NCBI GenBank assembly: GCA_022710935.1
Contig: JAKLFY010000022.1
Coordinates: 1-64,000, forward strand
Length of the DNA stretch: 64,000 nt
Direction: 5' to 3'
DNA from: Verrucomicrobiota bacterium
GTDB lineage: Bacteria > Verrucomicrobiota > Verrucomicrobiia > Limisphaerales > J093
How positions within the stretch are numbered: the stretch's first letter is position 1; each line of letters opens with the position of its first letter. Below are positions 51,896 to 60,761 of this stretch, piece after piece. The translations under genes and the position numbers were made by a program. Below the pieces are notes generated by a model. It worked only from the letters and a program-made list of their open reading frames with translations, had not been told where the DNA came from and did no database searches.

Positions 51896-54313
51896 ATGAC
51901 AAGACCTCGCGCGTTGGTTGTTAAGTGCTGGCTGCGGCGTCTGTCCGCGCAGTGTATGGTTGGCTTGACTGTCGGCCTTTTGAACACCTCAGAGGTGTGG
52001 GCTCAGCCGCAGTCGGTGCCGAGGAGCGACTTCTGGTTTCCCGACGGACCGGTCCACACCGTCCTCATGACGGACGAGGCGATCTACTTCGGCGGTGAAT
52101 TCGATTACGTGGGGCCTCAGACGGTTCGCGCGGCCGTGTTTGACCGTGTGTCCGGGGAATCGTCCGGCGCGCTCCCTCCGATCGGCGGTCCGGTGTACGC
52201 GGTTGAATCCGATGGGGCCGGGGGTTGGTGGCTGGGCGGACAGTTCACCCAGGTCGGCGGCGTTCCGGCTGTGAACCTCGTTCGTCTGAAATCCGACTTG
52301 TCAGTGGATAAGGCCTGGAATGCCCAGATCACCGGGGCAGGCGTGTACGCTCTCGTCAGGCACGAGGGCCACCTTTACGTCGGCGGCGACTGTCGAATCG
52401 GGGCGGTGCAGCAGAGGAACCTGGCCGCACTGGACACGGAGGACGGCACGGTGGTGCCCTGGAATCCGGACGTGGCGCGGGCGGTTCACGCGATCGTTGT
52501 GACCAACGGTTTGGCATACCTGGGAGGCCAGTTCACGTCCGCGGGCGGCTCGAATCGGGCCTACGTGGCGGCGGTCGATCTCTCGACCGCGAAGGCGACC
52601 GACTGGAACCCGGGTGCTGACAAGGTGGTCCGAGCGCTTGCTGTAGCTGGGGATGTCGTGTACGCGGGGGGCGAGTTCACGACGATCGGGACCAAGCCGC
52701 GCAGGTATTTGGCCGCGCTCGAATCCTCGACCGGCGTGGCCACGGCCTGGAACCCGAATCCCAACGGCCTGGTCCGTGCGCTCGCGGTGACTGACACGAC
52801 AGTCTTCGTGGGGGGGAATTTCACGACCATCAGCGTGGCGAACCGAAACGCCCTTGCCGCGGTCAAGCGGAGCAACGCCGGGATCCAACCGCTGGATCTC
52901 GGCATCGAGGGCGCGACCGCGCACCCGGTGCGCAGCCTTCGCCTGGTCGGCAACACCCTCTATGTTGCGGGCAGTTTTTCGAAGGTTCAGGGCATCAGCC
53001 ATCCACTGGTGACGGCTGTTGACCTGGCGACCGACCAGGTGGTGGCCAACATGCCGCTGGGCAACGAGTACTACGGCGCATCGGCGCAAGCAGGTGTGTG
53101 GGCGATCGGCGCGACGTCGGCGGAGGTCCTCTTCGGCGGCGAGTTCTACTCCCTGGGAGGGCAGGCGCGCCGCAACCTCGCCGCTCTGTCCGTGCAGACC
53201 GGCCAGGTGCTGCCATGGATTGCGGACGCGTCCGATGCGGTTTACGCGCTGGCGCCCGGCGCGGACTGTGTCTATGCGGGCGGGGCCTTTACCAATCTCA
53301 ACAGCGCACCCATCTCGGGGCTCGCGGCCCTTGATCCTGTGAGCGGGGCGCTCCTCGATCAATTCGCGTTCACCGCCGCGTACGGATCCTCGAAACCGGT
53401 TGTCCGCTGCCTTCTTCCGACGGACACCGAACTCTACGTCGGGGGGCTCTTCACTGCCGTCAGCAACAAGACGGCGCGTGCGCTCGCCGCGGTCGATCTC
53501 GTGACGGCCTTTCCATTGGATTTCGCGCCCAATGTGGGCCGAAGCTCTCAGAGTGTCTTTGCCCTGGCGTTGGCGGACACGACCCTGTTTATCGGCGGCG
53601 ATTTCACAGAGGTGGGTGGAACGACCCGCAATCGCCTCGCCGCGGTGGATGCTGTCCGCGGCACGTTACTCGACTGGAATCCGAATCCGAACAAGGAGGT
53701 GAAGGCCCTGTCGCTGGTGGGGGATCGTCTCTACGCGGGCGGCGCCTTCCAATCGATGGGGAGCATCGAGCTGCATTCGCTGGCCGTGTTCGGGCTTCCC
53801 AGCCTCGAGTTGCTGCCCGCGGACGCCACCCTGCCGAAGAGCGTGACTGTCGATGCCCTCAACGCGCTGGACGCAGCCGTCTATGTGGGCGGCTCGTTCA
53901 GCAGCATCGGCGGCGAGTTTCGGCTTTACGCGGCGGTGCTGGGTCCGTTGATGCAGGCGTATGATTGGGATCCGGCGCCGAATGCCCAGCCTACGGCGAT
54001 TGGCGTATCCGAACGGTTGGTCTGCCTGGGGGGAGCCTTCACCCTTGTGGGCAATGCCGAGCCGCGCTACGCGGTCGGCCGTTTGGCGGTGTTCGATCGG
54101 TCGCCTGTGTTCACGGGCGTTTCACTGGTGGGCGGCCAGCTCGAGATGGAAGCCACAACTGGCGATCGCAACGTGGCGGTTCTCGAGGTCTCATCAGACC
54201 TCAAGACCTGGAGCGAAGCATCCAGCTCGGATCTGCCGGGTTATTTGTGGTCCATCGACGAGCCGATCGATCCTGGCGCGGGCTCCCGCTTCTACCGCAT
54301 CCGGGTGGAATGA
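51896..54313 (+). CDS. Secreted delta-60-repeat (DUF5122) beta-propeller protein
   Basis: 805 residues. The AAGGAG ribosome-binding site at 51881-51886 sits 9 bases before the ATG at 51896, which decides the start over an in-frame ATG at 51878 that precedes the site. After a signal-like N-terminus (CMVGLTVGLLNTSEVWAQ) come about twelve repeats of 40-60 residues with the pattern 'VYAGGEFTTIG----RYLAAL-ASTG---WNPN', the delta-60/DUF5122 repeat. The C-terminal ~75 residues (VAVLEVSSDLKTW ... RFYRIRVE) match the domain shared by other secreted proteins here. Likely extracellular, function unknown. Confidence 0.85.
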   Translation: MTRPRALVVKCWLRRLSAQCMVGLTVGLLNTSEVWAQPQSVPRSDFWFPDGPVHTVLMTDEAIYFGGEFDYVGPQTVRAAVFDRVSGESSGALPPIGGPVYAVESDGAGGWWLGGQFTQVGGVPAVNLVRLKSDLSVDKAWNAQITGAGVYALVRHEGHLYVGGDCRIGAVQQRNLAALDTEDGTVVPWNPDVARAVHAIVVTNGLAYLGGQFTSAGGSNRAYVAAVDLSTAKATDWNPGADKVVRALAVAGDVVYAGGEFTTIGTKPRRYLAALESSTGVATAWNPNPNGLVRALAVTDTTVFVGGNFTTISVANRNALAAVKRSNAGIQPLDLGIEGATAHPVRSLRLVGNTLYVAGSFSKVQGISHPLVTAVDLATDQVVANMPLGNEYYGASAQAGVWAIGATSAEVLFGGEFYSLGGQARRNLAALSVQTGQVLPWIADASDAVYALAPGADCVYAGGAFTNLNSAPISGLAALDPVSGALLDQFAFTAAYGSSKPVVRCLLPTDTELYVGGLFTAVSNKTARALAAVDLVTAFPLDFAPNVGRSSQSVFALALADTTLFIGGDFTEVGGTTRNRLAAVDAVRGTLLDWNPNPNKEVKALSLVGDRLYAGGAFQSMGSIELHSLAVFGLPSLELLPADATLPKSVTVDALNALDAAVYVGGSFSSIGGEFRLYAAVLGPLMQAYDWDPAPNAQPTAIGVSERLVCLGGAFTLVGNAEPRYAVGRLAVFDRSPVFTGVSLVGGQLEMEATTGDRNVAVLEVSSDLKTWSEASSSDLPGYLWSIDEPIDPGAGSRFYRIRVE

Positions 54314-54330
54314 GAGCAGGACCGGGCCCG

Positions 54331-54386
54331 GGAGGGGTTTGGCTGTCCGCCCCTCCTGTCAGACGCCCCCAGGGCTTGCGGGGGGC
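54331..54386. terminator. Two hairpins between convergent propeller and TRAP genes
   Basis: GGAGGGG (54331-54337) pairs with CCCCTCC (54350-54356), and GCCCCC (54365-54370) pairs with GGGGGC (54381-54386). Both lie 18-72 bases after the propeller stop and before the TRAP permease stop. No clear T run on either side. Confidence 0.45.
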
Positions 54387-54424
54387 CGGTGCGACTGTCA
54401 TTTGACGCCCTGGAGAAGAGCGTT

Positions 54425-56299
54425 CTATTTCAGCACGCTCGGCAGCCAGGTGGTCATCCAGGGGACGTAGGTGATCAACAGAACTCCGATACCGAGGACC
54501 AGGAGCATTGGCAGCGCCGCCCGCATCATTTCGACCAGGGGTTTGTCGAAGCGGTACGAGGCCAGCAGCAGGTTCAGTCCGATCGGCGGCATTAGGAAGC
54601 CAAGCTCCATGTTGGCGAGGAAGATGATGCCCAGGTGCAGAGGGTCGATGCCGAAGGCGACGCCCACCGGCACCAGCAGCGGAACCACCACCACGATGGC
54701 GGCGTAGATCTCGATCACGCCCCCCACCACGAGGAGCACGGCGTTCAAGGCGAGGAGGAACAGCCAGCGCGATTTGATGTTGGCTGTGACCCAGGCCACC
54801 GCCTGGTCTGGAATTTGGGCGTCGATGAGAAAATGCGTGAAACCGAGGGCGACGCCGAGGATGAGGAGCACTCCGCCAATGAGACAAGCGCATTCGGTCA
54901 TCACGCGGGGAACGTCTCTGGAGACCTTCAAGTCACGATAGATGACGACCTCGGCGAAGAAGGCGTAGAGGGCCGTGAGGGCCGCCGCCTCGACCGGCGT
55001 TGCAAAGCCGCCAAAGAGGGCGGTCAGAGCCACGACGGGCGTCAGGAGTTCCCATTTGGCGCCCCACATGGCGTCGAGCGCGACGCGCGGGTTGAAGCGG
55101 CGTCGTTCCGCCTGGACACGTGGTCCCTTGAGCACGCCCCAGACGCCCGTCATCACCACCAGAAGAAGGCCCGGCAACAGTCCGGCCTGGAAAATCTCCT
55201 CGATCCCGATGCTGCTGCCGGTGCTGCTTGCGATGATGGCATAGAGGATCGGCGGCAGGCATGGGGGAAAGAGCAGACCGAGCGATCCAGCCCCGCTGAG
55301 GAGTCCCAATGAAGTTCGCTCGCTGTAACCCGCCGAGAGGAGGATGGGCATCAGCAGGCCGCCCAGGGCGAGGATGGTCACCCCGGAGGCCCCGGTGAAG
55401 CTGGTGAAAAAGGCGCAGGCCAGCACCGTGCCGATCGCCGCACCCCCGCGGAGATGACCGAAGAGGGCGTCGAAGACCTTGACGAGCCGGCGGGCCGTCC
55501 CGCCCTCGGCCAGGAAATAGCCGGCCAAGGTGAACAGCGGAATGCTCGGCAAGGTCGGGTTGACGGTCAGGCGGTAATGGTTCAGTGGCATGGACGCGAT
55601 GGTCTCGCCGGCGCTCCAGAGCAGAATCAGGCCTGCGCCGCCGAGGGCGGTGAAGATGGGAGCGCCCATGGCCACGGCGATCGCCAGCGTCAGCAGGGCG
55701 GGGATCCGGAGCTGCTCGGGCGGGATGGGCGACCACCCTCCGATCGCGACCACCGCCGCCGCCACGGCGAAGGCACCGACGCGTCCGCGCCAGGTGGTGC
55801 CGGCATGGCGTATCATCCGCCACGCGACGAATGCGAAGCCGAGGCAGAGCACCAACTGCACGATCCACAAGGGGATTCCATAGGCCAGGGTCTTCCCGAG
55901 CCTGCGGCTGGCCAGCACGAAATCGACGCTTGCCCTGCAAAGCAGGAAGCTCATGGCGGCGGCAAAGCCGCTGCTGAAGACGAGGGCCACCTCCTTGAAC
56001 CTGCCTTTGAAATGGGCCGACAAGGTCGACAAGGCCAGCAACCGGTTGTCGCGCGCGGCCACCGCGCCGCCGAGCATGCCCAGCACCAGCACCAGGTGCT
56101 GCACAATCGGCGCCGACGCGGGAATGCCCGTGTTGAAAAGCTTGCGCAGCGCGATTTCCGCACACGGCAGCAGAACCATCGCCGCCAGGACGAATACGAC
56201 GACCAGGTTCTCTCCCGTCCGCAGGCCGCGCAGCCAGGCCGGGCGTTCTGGCGCGGCCTTGCCGTTCAGGCTCTTTTCCGGGGAGAACTCGATGCTCAC
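54425..56299 (-). CDS. TRAP transporter fused small and large permease (DctQ-DctM)
   Basis: About 624 residues from a GTG at 56299 that lies 7 bases after the dctP stop; the open frame extends upstream inside dctP. Residues ~25-170 are the four-helix DctQ part ('ENLVVVFVLAAMVLLPCAEI', 'DNRLLALSTLSAHFKG'). Residues ~195-624 are DctM with about 12 helices, including 'ASGVTILALGGLLMPILLSA' and 'MELGFLMPPIGLNLLLASY'. TRAP transporters use an ion gradient to import substrates delivered by DctP. DctQM fusion is common. It is the last gene of a TatT-DctP-DctQM operon on the reverse strand. Confidence 0.9.
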   Translation of the reverse strand: MSIEFSPEKSLNGKAAPERPAWLRGLRTGENLVVVFVLAAMVLLPCAEIALRKLFNTGIPASAPIVQHLVLVLGMLGGAVAARDNRLLALSTLSAHFKGRFKEVALVFSSGFAAAMSFLLCRASVDFVLASRRLGKTLAYGIPLWIVQLVLCLGFAFVAWRMIRHAGTTWRGRVGAFAVAAAVVAIGGWSPIPPEQLRIPALLTLAIAVAMGAPIFTALGGAGLILLWSAGETIASMPLNHYRLTVNPTLPSIPLFTLAGYFLAEGGTARRLVKVFDALFGHLRGGAAIGTVLACAFFTSFTGASGVTILALGGLLMPILLSAGYSERTSLGLLSGAGSLGLLFPPCLPPILYAIIASSTGSSIGIEEIFQAGLLPGLLLVVMTGVWGVLKGPRVQAERRRFNPRVALDAMWGAKWELLTPVVALTALFGGFATPVEAAALTALYAFFAEVVIYRDLKVSRDVPRVMTECACLIGGVLLILGVALGFTHFLIDAQIPDQAVAWVTANIKSRWLFLLALNAVLLVVGGVIEIYAAIVVVVPLLVPVGVAFGIDPLHLGIIFLANMELGFLMPPIGLNLLLASYRFDKPLVEMMRAALPMLLVLGIGVLLITYVPWMTTWLPSVLK

Positions 56300-56306
56300 G
56301 AGCGGT

Positions 56307-57338
56307 TCACTTTCCTTGACCGGCGCGGTATTCGCGGATGAAACGCAAGGCCTCGTCGAAGACATCGGCGGGCACCAGCTTGCCGCGAATCCTGGGGTAA
56401 ACCGCTTCCGCTTCAGTCCGCCAGGCAGCTTCGATTTCCGGCGTGACCCGGGTGACCTTGAGCCCCCGTTTTTCCATCGCCGCCACGGATTCGGCGCTTT
56501 CGCGTCGTCCGTTGGCCTTGATTTCCTTGCCGGCGGCGATCGAGGCTTCGAGCAGCTTTGCGCGGGTCTCGGCGGGGATTTTCTCCCAGGCCTGGCGGCG
56601 GACGACGCAGGCCCCGATCAGCGGGGCCCAATTGAGTTCGAGCATGTGGGGGGCGCGTCCGTCAATCTGGCTGGCCAGGGCGAAAACCGGCGGGGCGGGC
56701 GTGGCTTCGATCAGACCGGTCTGCAATCCGGGCACGATATCCGCCGTCTCGAGCGGGACGGGGTTGAAGCCGCCGGACTTGTAGATGACGACCTGTTCCG
56801 GGTTGCCGGCCCAGGTGAACAGCTTGAGTTTCTTGAGATCTTCCGGGTAGGCCACCGGCTTCTTCGAGAAGAAGCGCACCCAGCCGGCATCGGACCAGAA
56901 CAGCACCACGAAGCCCTTTTCGTGAAGGCGCTTTTCGAGCATCGGTTCGAGTTTGCCGCAGGCGTAGTCCACCTCGGCCAAATCCCGGAAACCCATCGGG
57001 ATGTTCTGGAGTCCGGCCACCCCGAACTCGACCTCGGCCAGTCCGACGCCGGTGAGCATGGCGGCCTGGATCGAGTTGACTCCCATCAGGCCCACGGTGT
57101 CCGCTTCGCCCCCCAGTTTCCCATCGGCGTAGATGACGAGGTCGACGCTGCCGTTCGAGGCCTTGCGCCACGCGTCCTTCATCGCCAGGAGGCTTTTGTG
57201 GAAGCTGCTGCCGGTGGGCGCGAGGGTGGCGAGCTTGATTCTCTCCGCCCCGAGGACCGTGCCGGCGCAGGCCAGCCAGAGACCCCCGGCCAGGCCGAGG
57301 ATCCAGCGGCTCATCTGTCGTGGTGCATGTCGGTTCAT
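56307..57338 (-). CDS. TRAP transporter solute-binding protein DctP-type (TatP-like)
   Basis: 343 residues with a signal peptide (about 1-30). It reads as a DctP-fold periplasmic protein: 'RIKLATLAPTGSSFHKSLLA', 'VDLVIYADGKLGGEADTVGL', 'GFVVLFWSDAGWVRFFSKKP', 'GGFNPVPLETADIVPGLQTG' and 'RRQAWEKIPAETRAKLLEAS'. The conserved arginine that usually binds a carboxylate ('R-F-S-K' region) is not certain here. Substrate unknown. The pairing with a TatT lipoprotein upstream resembles the Treponema pallidum Tp0956/Tp0957 system, where a hydrophobic ligand has been suggested. A second start at the internal ATG (57314) is possible. Confidence 0.9.
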   Translation of the reverse strand: MNRHAPRQMSRWILGLAGGLWLACAGTVLGAERIKLATLAPTGSSFHKSLLAMKDAWRKASNGSVDLVIYADGKLGGEADTVGLMGVNSIQAAMLTGVGLAEVEFGVAGLQNIPMGFRDLAEVDYACGKLEPMLEKRLHEKGFVVLFWSDAGWVRFFSKKPVAYPEDLKKLKLFTWAGNPEQVVIYKSGGFNPVPLETADIVPGLQTGLIEATPAPPVFALASQIDGRAPHMLELNWAPLIGACVVRRQAWEKIPAETRAKLLEASIAAGKEIKANGRRESAESVAAMEKRGLKVTRVTPEIEAAWRTEAEAVYPRIRGKLVPADVFDEALRFIREYRAGQGK

Positions 57339-57385
57339 AGTGCTTGAATCTGTTGATCAGGATGCGGCTGTTCCATCGCGCGCGC

Positions 57386-58357
57386 TCAACGGTCGGATGG
57401 TTCGTCCAAAATCAGAAACAGTTCGTCTCTCTTGGACATCAGCCACCGCGCCCGGCGCTGCATGACCAGATTGACGAGGCGCATCTCCGGCTGCGCATCG
57501 GGATCGATTGCGAGGGCCCGTTCGAGGAGGATGTCGAACTCCTTCAGGTCCTGCTTCTGCACGCAGACCGCCTCGGCAAAGGACACCAGCGGTCCCGCAA
57601 GCAGCCCGCCCGAGAGAGCCAGCGCCCGTTCGAGGTGCTGCCGGGACCGTTCCGCGGGATCGCCCGGACGGCCCGATCGCGCCATCTCGTAAGTGATGAG
57701 GAAGCTGTGAATGGCGCCTTTGTCGAAGGCCTCCTCCAGGACCAGCGCGCGATCGATGAGCGCCTCCATTTGGGGAATCTCGGCAATCAGATCCGGATCA
57801 TCCTTCGACAGGCTGATCGCCGCCGCCCACGATGTGGCGGTCCAGTAGAGGAGCGGAACATCCGCCTTGCCGGCCGCTCTCACGGCCTCGACGGGTTGGG
57901 CCCGCAGTCCCGCGGCGAAACCGCGATGCGCCGTCTCGAGCCCGCGCAGACCGTAGTCGCGCGCGCGCAGGTAGAGGCGTCTGGCGCGGGCGCGCATCGC
58001 CTGGGCCTTCGCAAGATCCTGGTCCTCGACCTCATCGGCCTCCTGTTGGACAAAGGCGTAGGCGTACTGGGTGAAGCCGCTGGCGGTGGCGAAGAGCAAG
58101 CCGCGGTGGCGGGGGCTTTCGGCCAGCAGGCTCTCCATCAATTTCAGGCTGAATGGCAGCGCCGCTCCGACAAGCTCGGGATCGTCGTCGCTCGAAAACG
58201 TCGCGCCGCCGCCGGCCAGGGCGTCGCCCACCCTGTTGATCGCCATGCGTTTGATCGAGCAGCCCGGCAGGAGAACCAGCAGGCCCGCCAAAGCCACGCG
58301 CAGCCAGCGGCCCCCCGCGATGCCAGCCTTCGTCTGCATTGTTGTCACGCGGTTCAT
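57386..58357 (-). CDS. TatT-type lipoprotein (TRAP-associated TPR protein)
   Basis: About 323 residues from the ATG at 58357, or 317 from the ATG at 58339. The lipobox 'LVLLPGC' puts the lipidated cysteine near residue 33. The rest is helical with TPR-like repeats ('GLLFATASGFTQYAYAFVQ', 'LLYWTATSWAAAISLSKDD', 'IPQMEALIDRALVLEEAFDK', 'SRQHLERALALSGGLL'), typical of the TAtT family (TRAP-associated). The protein is thought to sit on the membrane and dock with the DctP partner. It is first in the operon, 47 bases before dctP. The gap 58358-58681 to the divergent radical SAM gene holds no other gene. Confidence 0.88.
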   Translation of the reverse strand: MNRVTTMQTKAGIAGGRWLRVALAGLLVLLPGCSIKRMAINRVGDALAGGGATFSSDDDPELVGAALPFSLKLMESLLAESPRHRGLLFATASGFTQYAYAFVQQEADEVEDQDLAKAQAMRARARRLYLRARDYGLRGLETAHRGFAAGLRAQPVEAVRAAGKADVPLLYWTATSWAAAISLSKDDPDLIAEIPQMEALIDRALVLEEAFDKGAIHSFLITYEMARSGRPGDPAERSRQHLERALALSGGLLAGPLVSFAEAVCVQKQDLKEFDILLERALAIDPDAQPEMRLVNLVMQRRARWLMSKRDELFLILDEPSDR

Positions 58358-58681
58358 CTCAGGACGATCAATGTTCTGACTTTGCGGGCTGTTGCTCAAG
58401 CCTGAATGAGACGGCCCAGGTCTTTGTCTTTGGCCAGACCGCAGGCCGCGGCAGGCGTCGGTTGCGGGTTCGTCCCGCCGGTTCCGCACGGCAGGACCAG
58501 TATCAGGCGGGGGAGAGAGTGGCCAATTGATAAAGCCACTGCCGACATTGGCGGATTCAACGCCGCCCGAACCCCGATCCTCGTCAACACATCCGCGCGG
58601 CTCGACGTGCTCCTCCTGTCCTGTCAGGATGGGCTTCGTGAAACCTGCAATCCCGGACCACGCGGCCGGCGCACTCCTCGC
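58358..58681. other. Divergent intergenic region upstream of TatT operon and radical SAM gene
   Basis: The radical SAM frame is open upstream to 58406, but no family sequence is seen before 58682, so this is probably untranslated. No repeat family or clear promoter was recognised. Confidence 0.4.
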
Positions 58682-60289
58682 ATGCCAGAGATCCTGCTCG
58701 CCACACTGAACGCGAAGTACATCCACTCCGCGTTGGGCCTGCGCTGCCTGATGGCCAATCTTGGCCCCCTGCGGGAGCGGGCGGCAATGCTTGAATTCGA
58801 CCTGGCCCAGCGTCCACTCGAGGTCGTCGAGCAGATGCTCGCCGTCAGCCCTCGGATTGTCGGCCTTGGGGTCTACATTTGGAACGTCGCTCAAATCACC
58901 GAGGTGGTTGCGCTCCTGAAACGCCTGCGCCCCGGCATGGTGATCGTGCTGGGAGGGCCGGAAGTGATCTGCGAAACCGATCTGCCGCCCGTTGCCGGAC
59001 TGGCCGACTACGTCATCGCAGGCGAAGCGGACCTCGAATTCGCCGCATTGTGCCAGGCCATTCTGGCCACACCGCCGCCCGCGGGAGGAGCCGATGCGGA
59101 CGGCCCTTCCTCGGCGTCGGAGCGCCCCAGCCAAAGTCCCGGGATGGCGCGGAGGCCGAGGGTCATCCGCGCCGGGCACGCCAGGCTCGGCGACGTGGCC
59201 CTGCCTTATGAGTTCTACACCGACGCCGACATCGCGCATCGGATCGTGTATGTCGAGGCGTCGCGCGGCTGTCCGTTCGGCTGCGAGTTCTGTCTCTCGT
59301 CGATCGAGGCCTCGGTCCGGCAGTTTGATTTAAGCCTGTTTCTCCGAGCCATGGAGCAGCTTCTCGAGAGGGGCGTGCGGCACTTCAAGTTTGTGGATCG
59401 GACGTTCAACTTGAACATCGAGGTCTGCGGGCGGGTTCTCGAGTTCTTTCTGGCGCGCCTCTGCGACGGGCTCTTCCTCCATTTCGAGATGGTGCCCGAT
59501 CGTCTGCCGGTCGAACTGCGCGAGGTCCTGGCCCGCTTTCCCCCCGGGACATTGCAGATCGAACTCGGGATCCAGACCTTCAACGACGAAGTCGCCCGCC
59601 GGATCAACCGACGGCAGGACTGCGCGCAGATCGCCGAGAACCTCCGGTTCCTGCGTCAGGAGACTCGGGCGCATCTGCACACGGACCTGATCATCGGCCT
59701 GCCCGGCGAACGCATCGACAGCATCGCGGACGGATTCGATCGACTGGTCGCGCTCGACGCGCACGAAATCCAGATGGGCATCCTCAAAAGACTCCGCGGC
59801 GTCCGCATCATCCGGCACGACGACGCGTGGGGCATGGTTTACTCCCCGCTGCCGCCTTACGAGTTGATCGAGAGCAGGACGCTCGATTTCCCTACCCTCC
59901 AGCGCCTCCGACGATTCGCGCGGTACTGGGACCTGATCGGCAACAGTGGAAACTTCGTGGAGACCACGCTGCTGCTCCGGGCCAAGGGCGGGGGATCGCC
60001 TTTTGCAGGTTTCCTGCGCCTCAGCGATTGGCTTTTTGCGCAGACGGGCCGCCAGCACGCGATCGCTCTGCCGCGTCTGGCGGAGCTTGTTTTTGACTAC
60101 CTCACGCGCGTGCTGGAATGCGACCCGACGGTTGCGGCAGAGACGGTGCTCCGCGACTACCGCCGTTCGGGCCGTGCCGGGGATCTGGCTTTTCTGCGGG
60201 ATGACGCCGATCGTGACACCAAAGCCCATCGCGCCGCGGGCCCGAGGCGAAGCGATCGGCGTCAGGCGCGCCATCGCGCGGCGGGCTAG
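58682..60289 (+). CDS. B12-binding-domain radical SAM protein (DUF4080-type)
   Basis: About 535 residues from the ATG at 58682 (MPEILLATLNAKYIHSALGL). Residues 1-140 are a cobalamin-binding-like Rossmann domain ('RIVGLGVYIWNVAQITEVVA', 'VIVLGGPEV'), without the strict DxHxxG histidine. The radical SAM motif is 'RGCPFGCEFCLSS' (about 200), followed by 'FKFVDRTFNLN' and 'LQIELGIQTFNDEVARRINR'. A C-terminal DUF4080 region follows ('RFARYWDLIGNSGNFVETTL'). The methyltransferase or other reaction is not known for this family. The last ~25 residues are arginine-rich and end at a TAG that begins a family 2 hairpin repeat. Confidence 0.85.
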   Translation: MPEILLATLNAKYIHSALGLRCLMANLGPLRERAAMLEFDLAQRPLEVVEQMLAVSPRIVGLGVYIWNVAQITEVVALLKRLRPGMVIVLGGPEVICETDLPPVAGLADYVIAGEADLEFAALCQAILATPPPAGGADADGPSSASERPSQSPGMARRPRVIRAGHARLGDVALPYEFYTDADIAHRIVYVEASRGCPFGCEFCLSSIEASVRQFDLSLFLRAMEQLLERGVRHFKFVDRTFNLNIEVCGRVLEFFLARLCDGLFLHFEMVPDRLPVELREVLARFPPGTLQIELGIQTFNDEVARRINRRQDCAQIAENLRFLRQETRAHLHTDLIIGLPGERIDSIADGFDRLVALDAHEIQMGILKRLRGVRIIRHDDAWGMVYSPLPPYELIESRTLDFPTLQRLRRFARYWDLIGNSGNFVETTLLLRAKGGGSPFAGFLRLSDWLFAQTGRQHAIALPRLAELVFDYLTRVLECDPTVAAETVLRDYRRSGRAGDLAFLRDDADRDTKAHRAAGPRRSDRRQARHRAAG

Positions 60290-60332
60290 CCCGGGTCGAT
60301 GACAGGCTTCGCGCCAAACCTGATCCGGGCCA
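60287..60332. repeat. CCCGG-ended hairpin repeat, family 2 copy 3
   Basis: Begins with the TAG stop of the radical SAM gene: AGCCCGGGTC pairs with GATCCGGGCC around GGCTTCGCG. Similar to 8079-8125. Lies in a convergent gap. Confidence 0.55.
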
Positions 60333-60761
60333 GCGAGGCGCGCCTCAGACCAAATCCCAGTCCTCATAGTCATGATGAGTCCCTGTGCTTCTCCGCCCCT
60401 CTCTCCCGAGCGGCTCGACCGAGCTCGCCGAGGTCCTCGCTCCTTAGAATCCTTGGCCCCTGCAACGCAACACAGACACTTGACTTGTCTACAACACGTG
60501 ACACCGGTCAAGGATTCTAGCGTGTTGTTCTTTTGTGAACTGTTCGGTGAGCATGAGCCCGAAAACCGCAAGTGCTCGGAAAGCGGAGATCCCGTTCCAC
60601 GATTCATGGATCGCGTTGACCTTTAACAGTTGAGTGCGCACGAGGACTTTGAACCGATTCGGAGCCGTCCCGCATCGCGGGATGAGTCGGCGCTGACTCC
60701 TGCCTTTGCGGAGCGAGATGGCGCGGACTGACGTCCGCGGCTACGGAACGACGTCGTTCGA
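60333..60761. other. Convergent intergenic region with loop-inverted repeat copy 2
   Basis: No gene. It contains the repeat at 60659-60744 and a TTGACTTG-containing A/T-richer stretch near 60480 without a matching -10. Otherwise nothing recognisable. Confidence 0.45.
60659..60744 (-). repeat. Palindromic intergenic repeat, loop-inverted family, copy 2
   Basis: Reverse complement begins GTAGCCGCGGACG and ends CGATGCGGGACGGCTCCGAA, as copy 1 at 4313-4400, but the central loop (CTCGCTCCGCAAAGGC) is in the opposite orientation relative to the outer arms. Confidence 0.7.
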
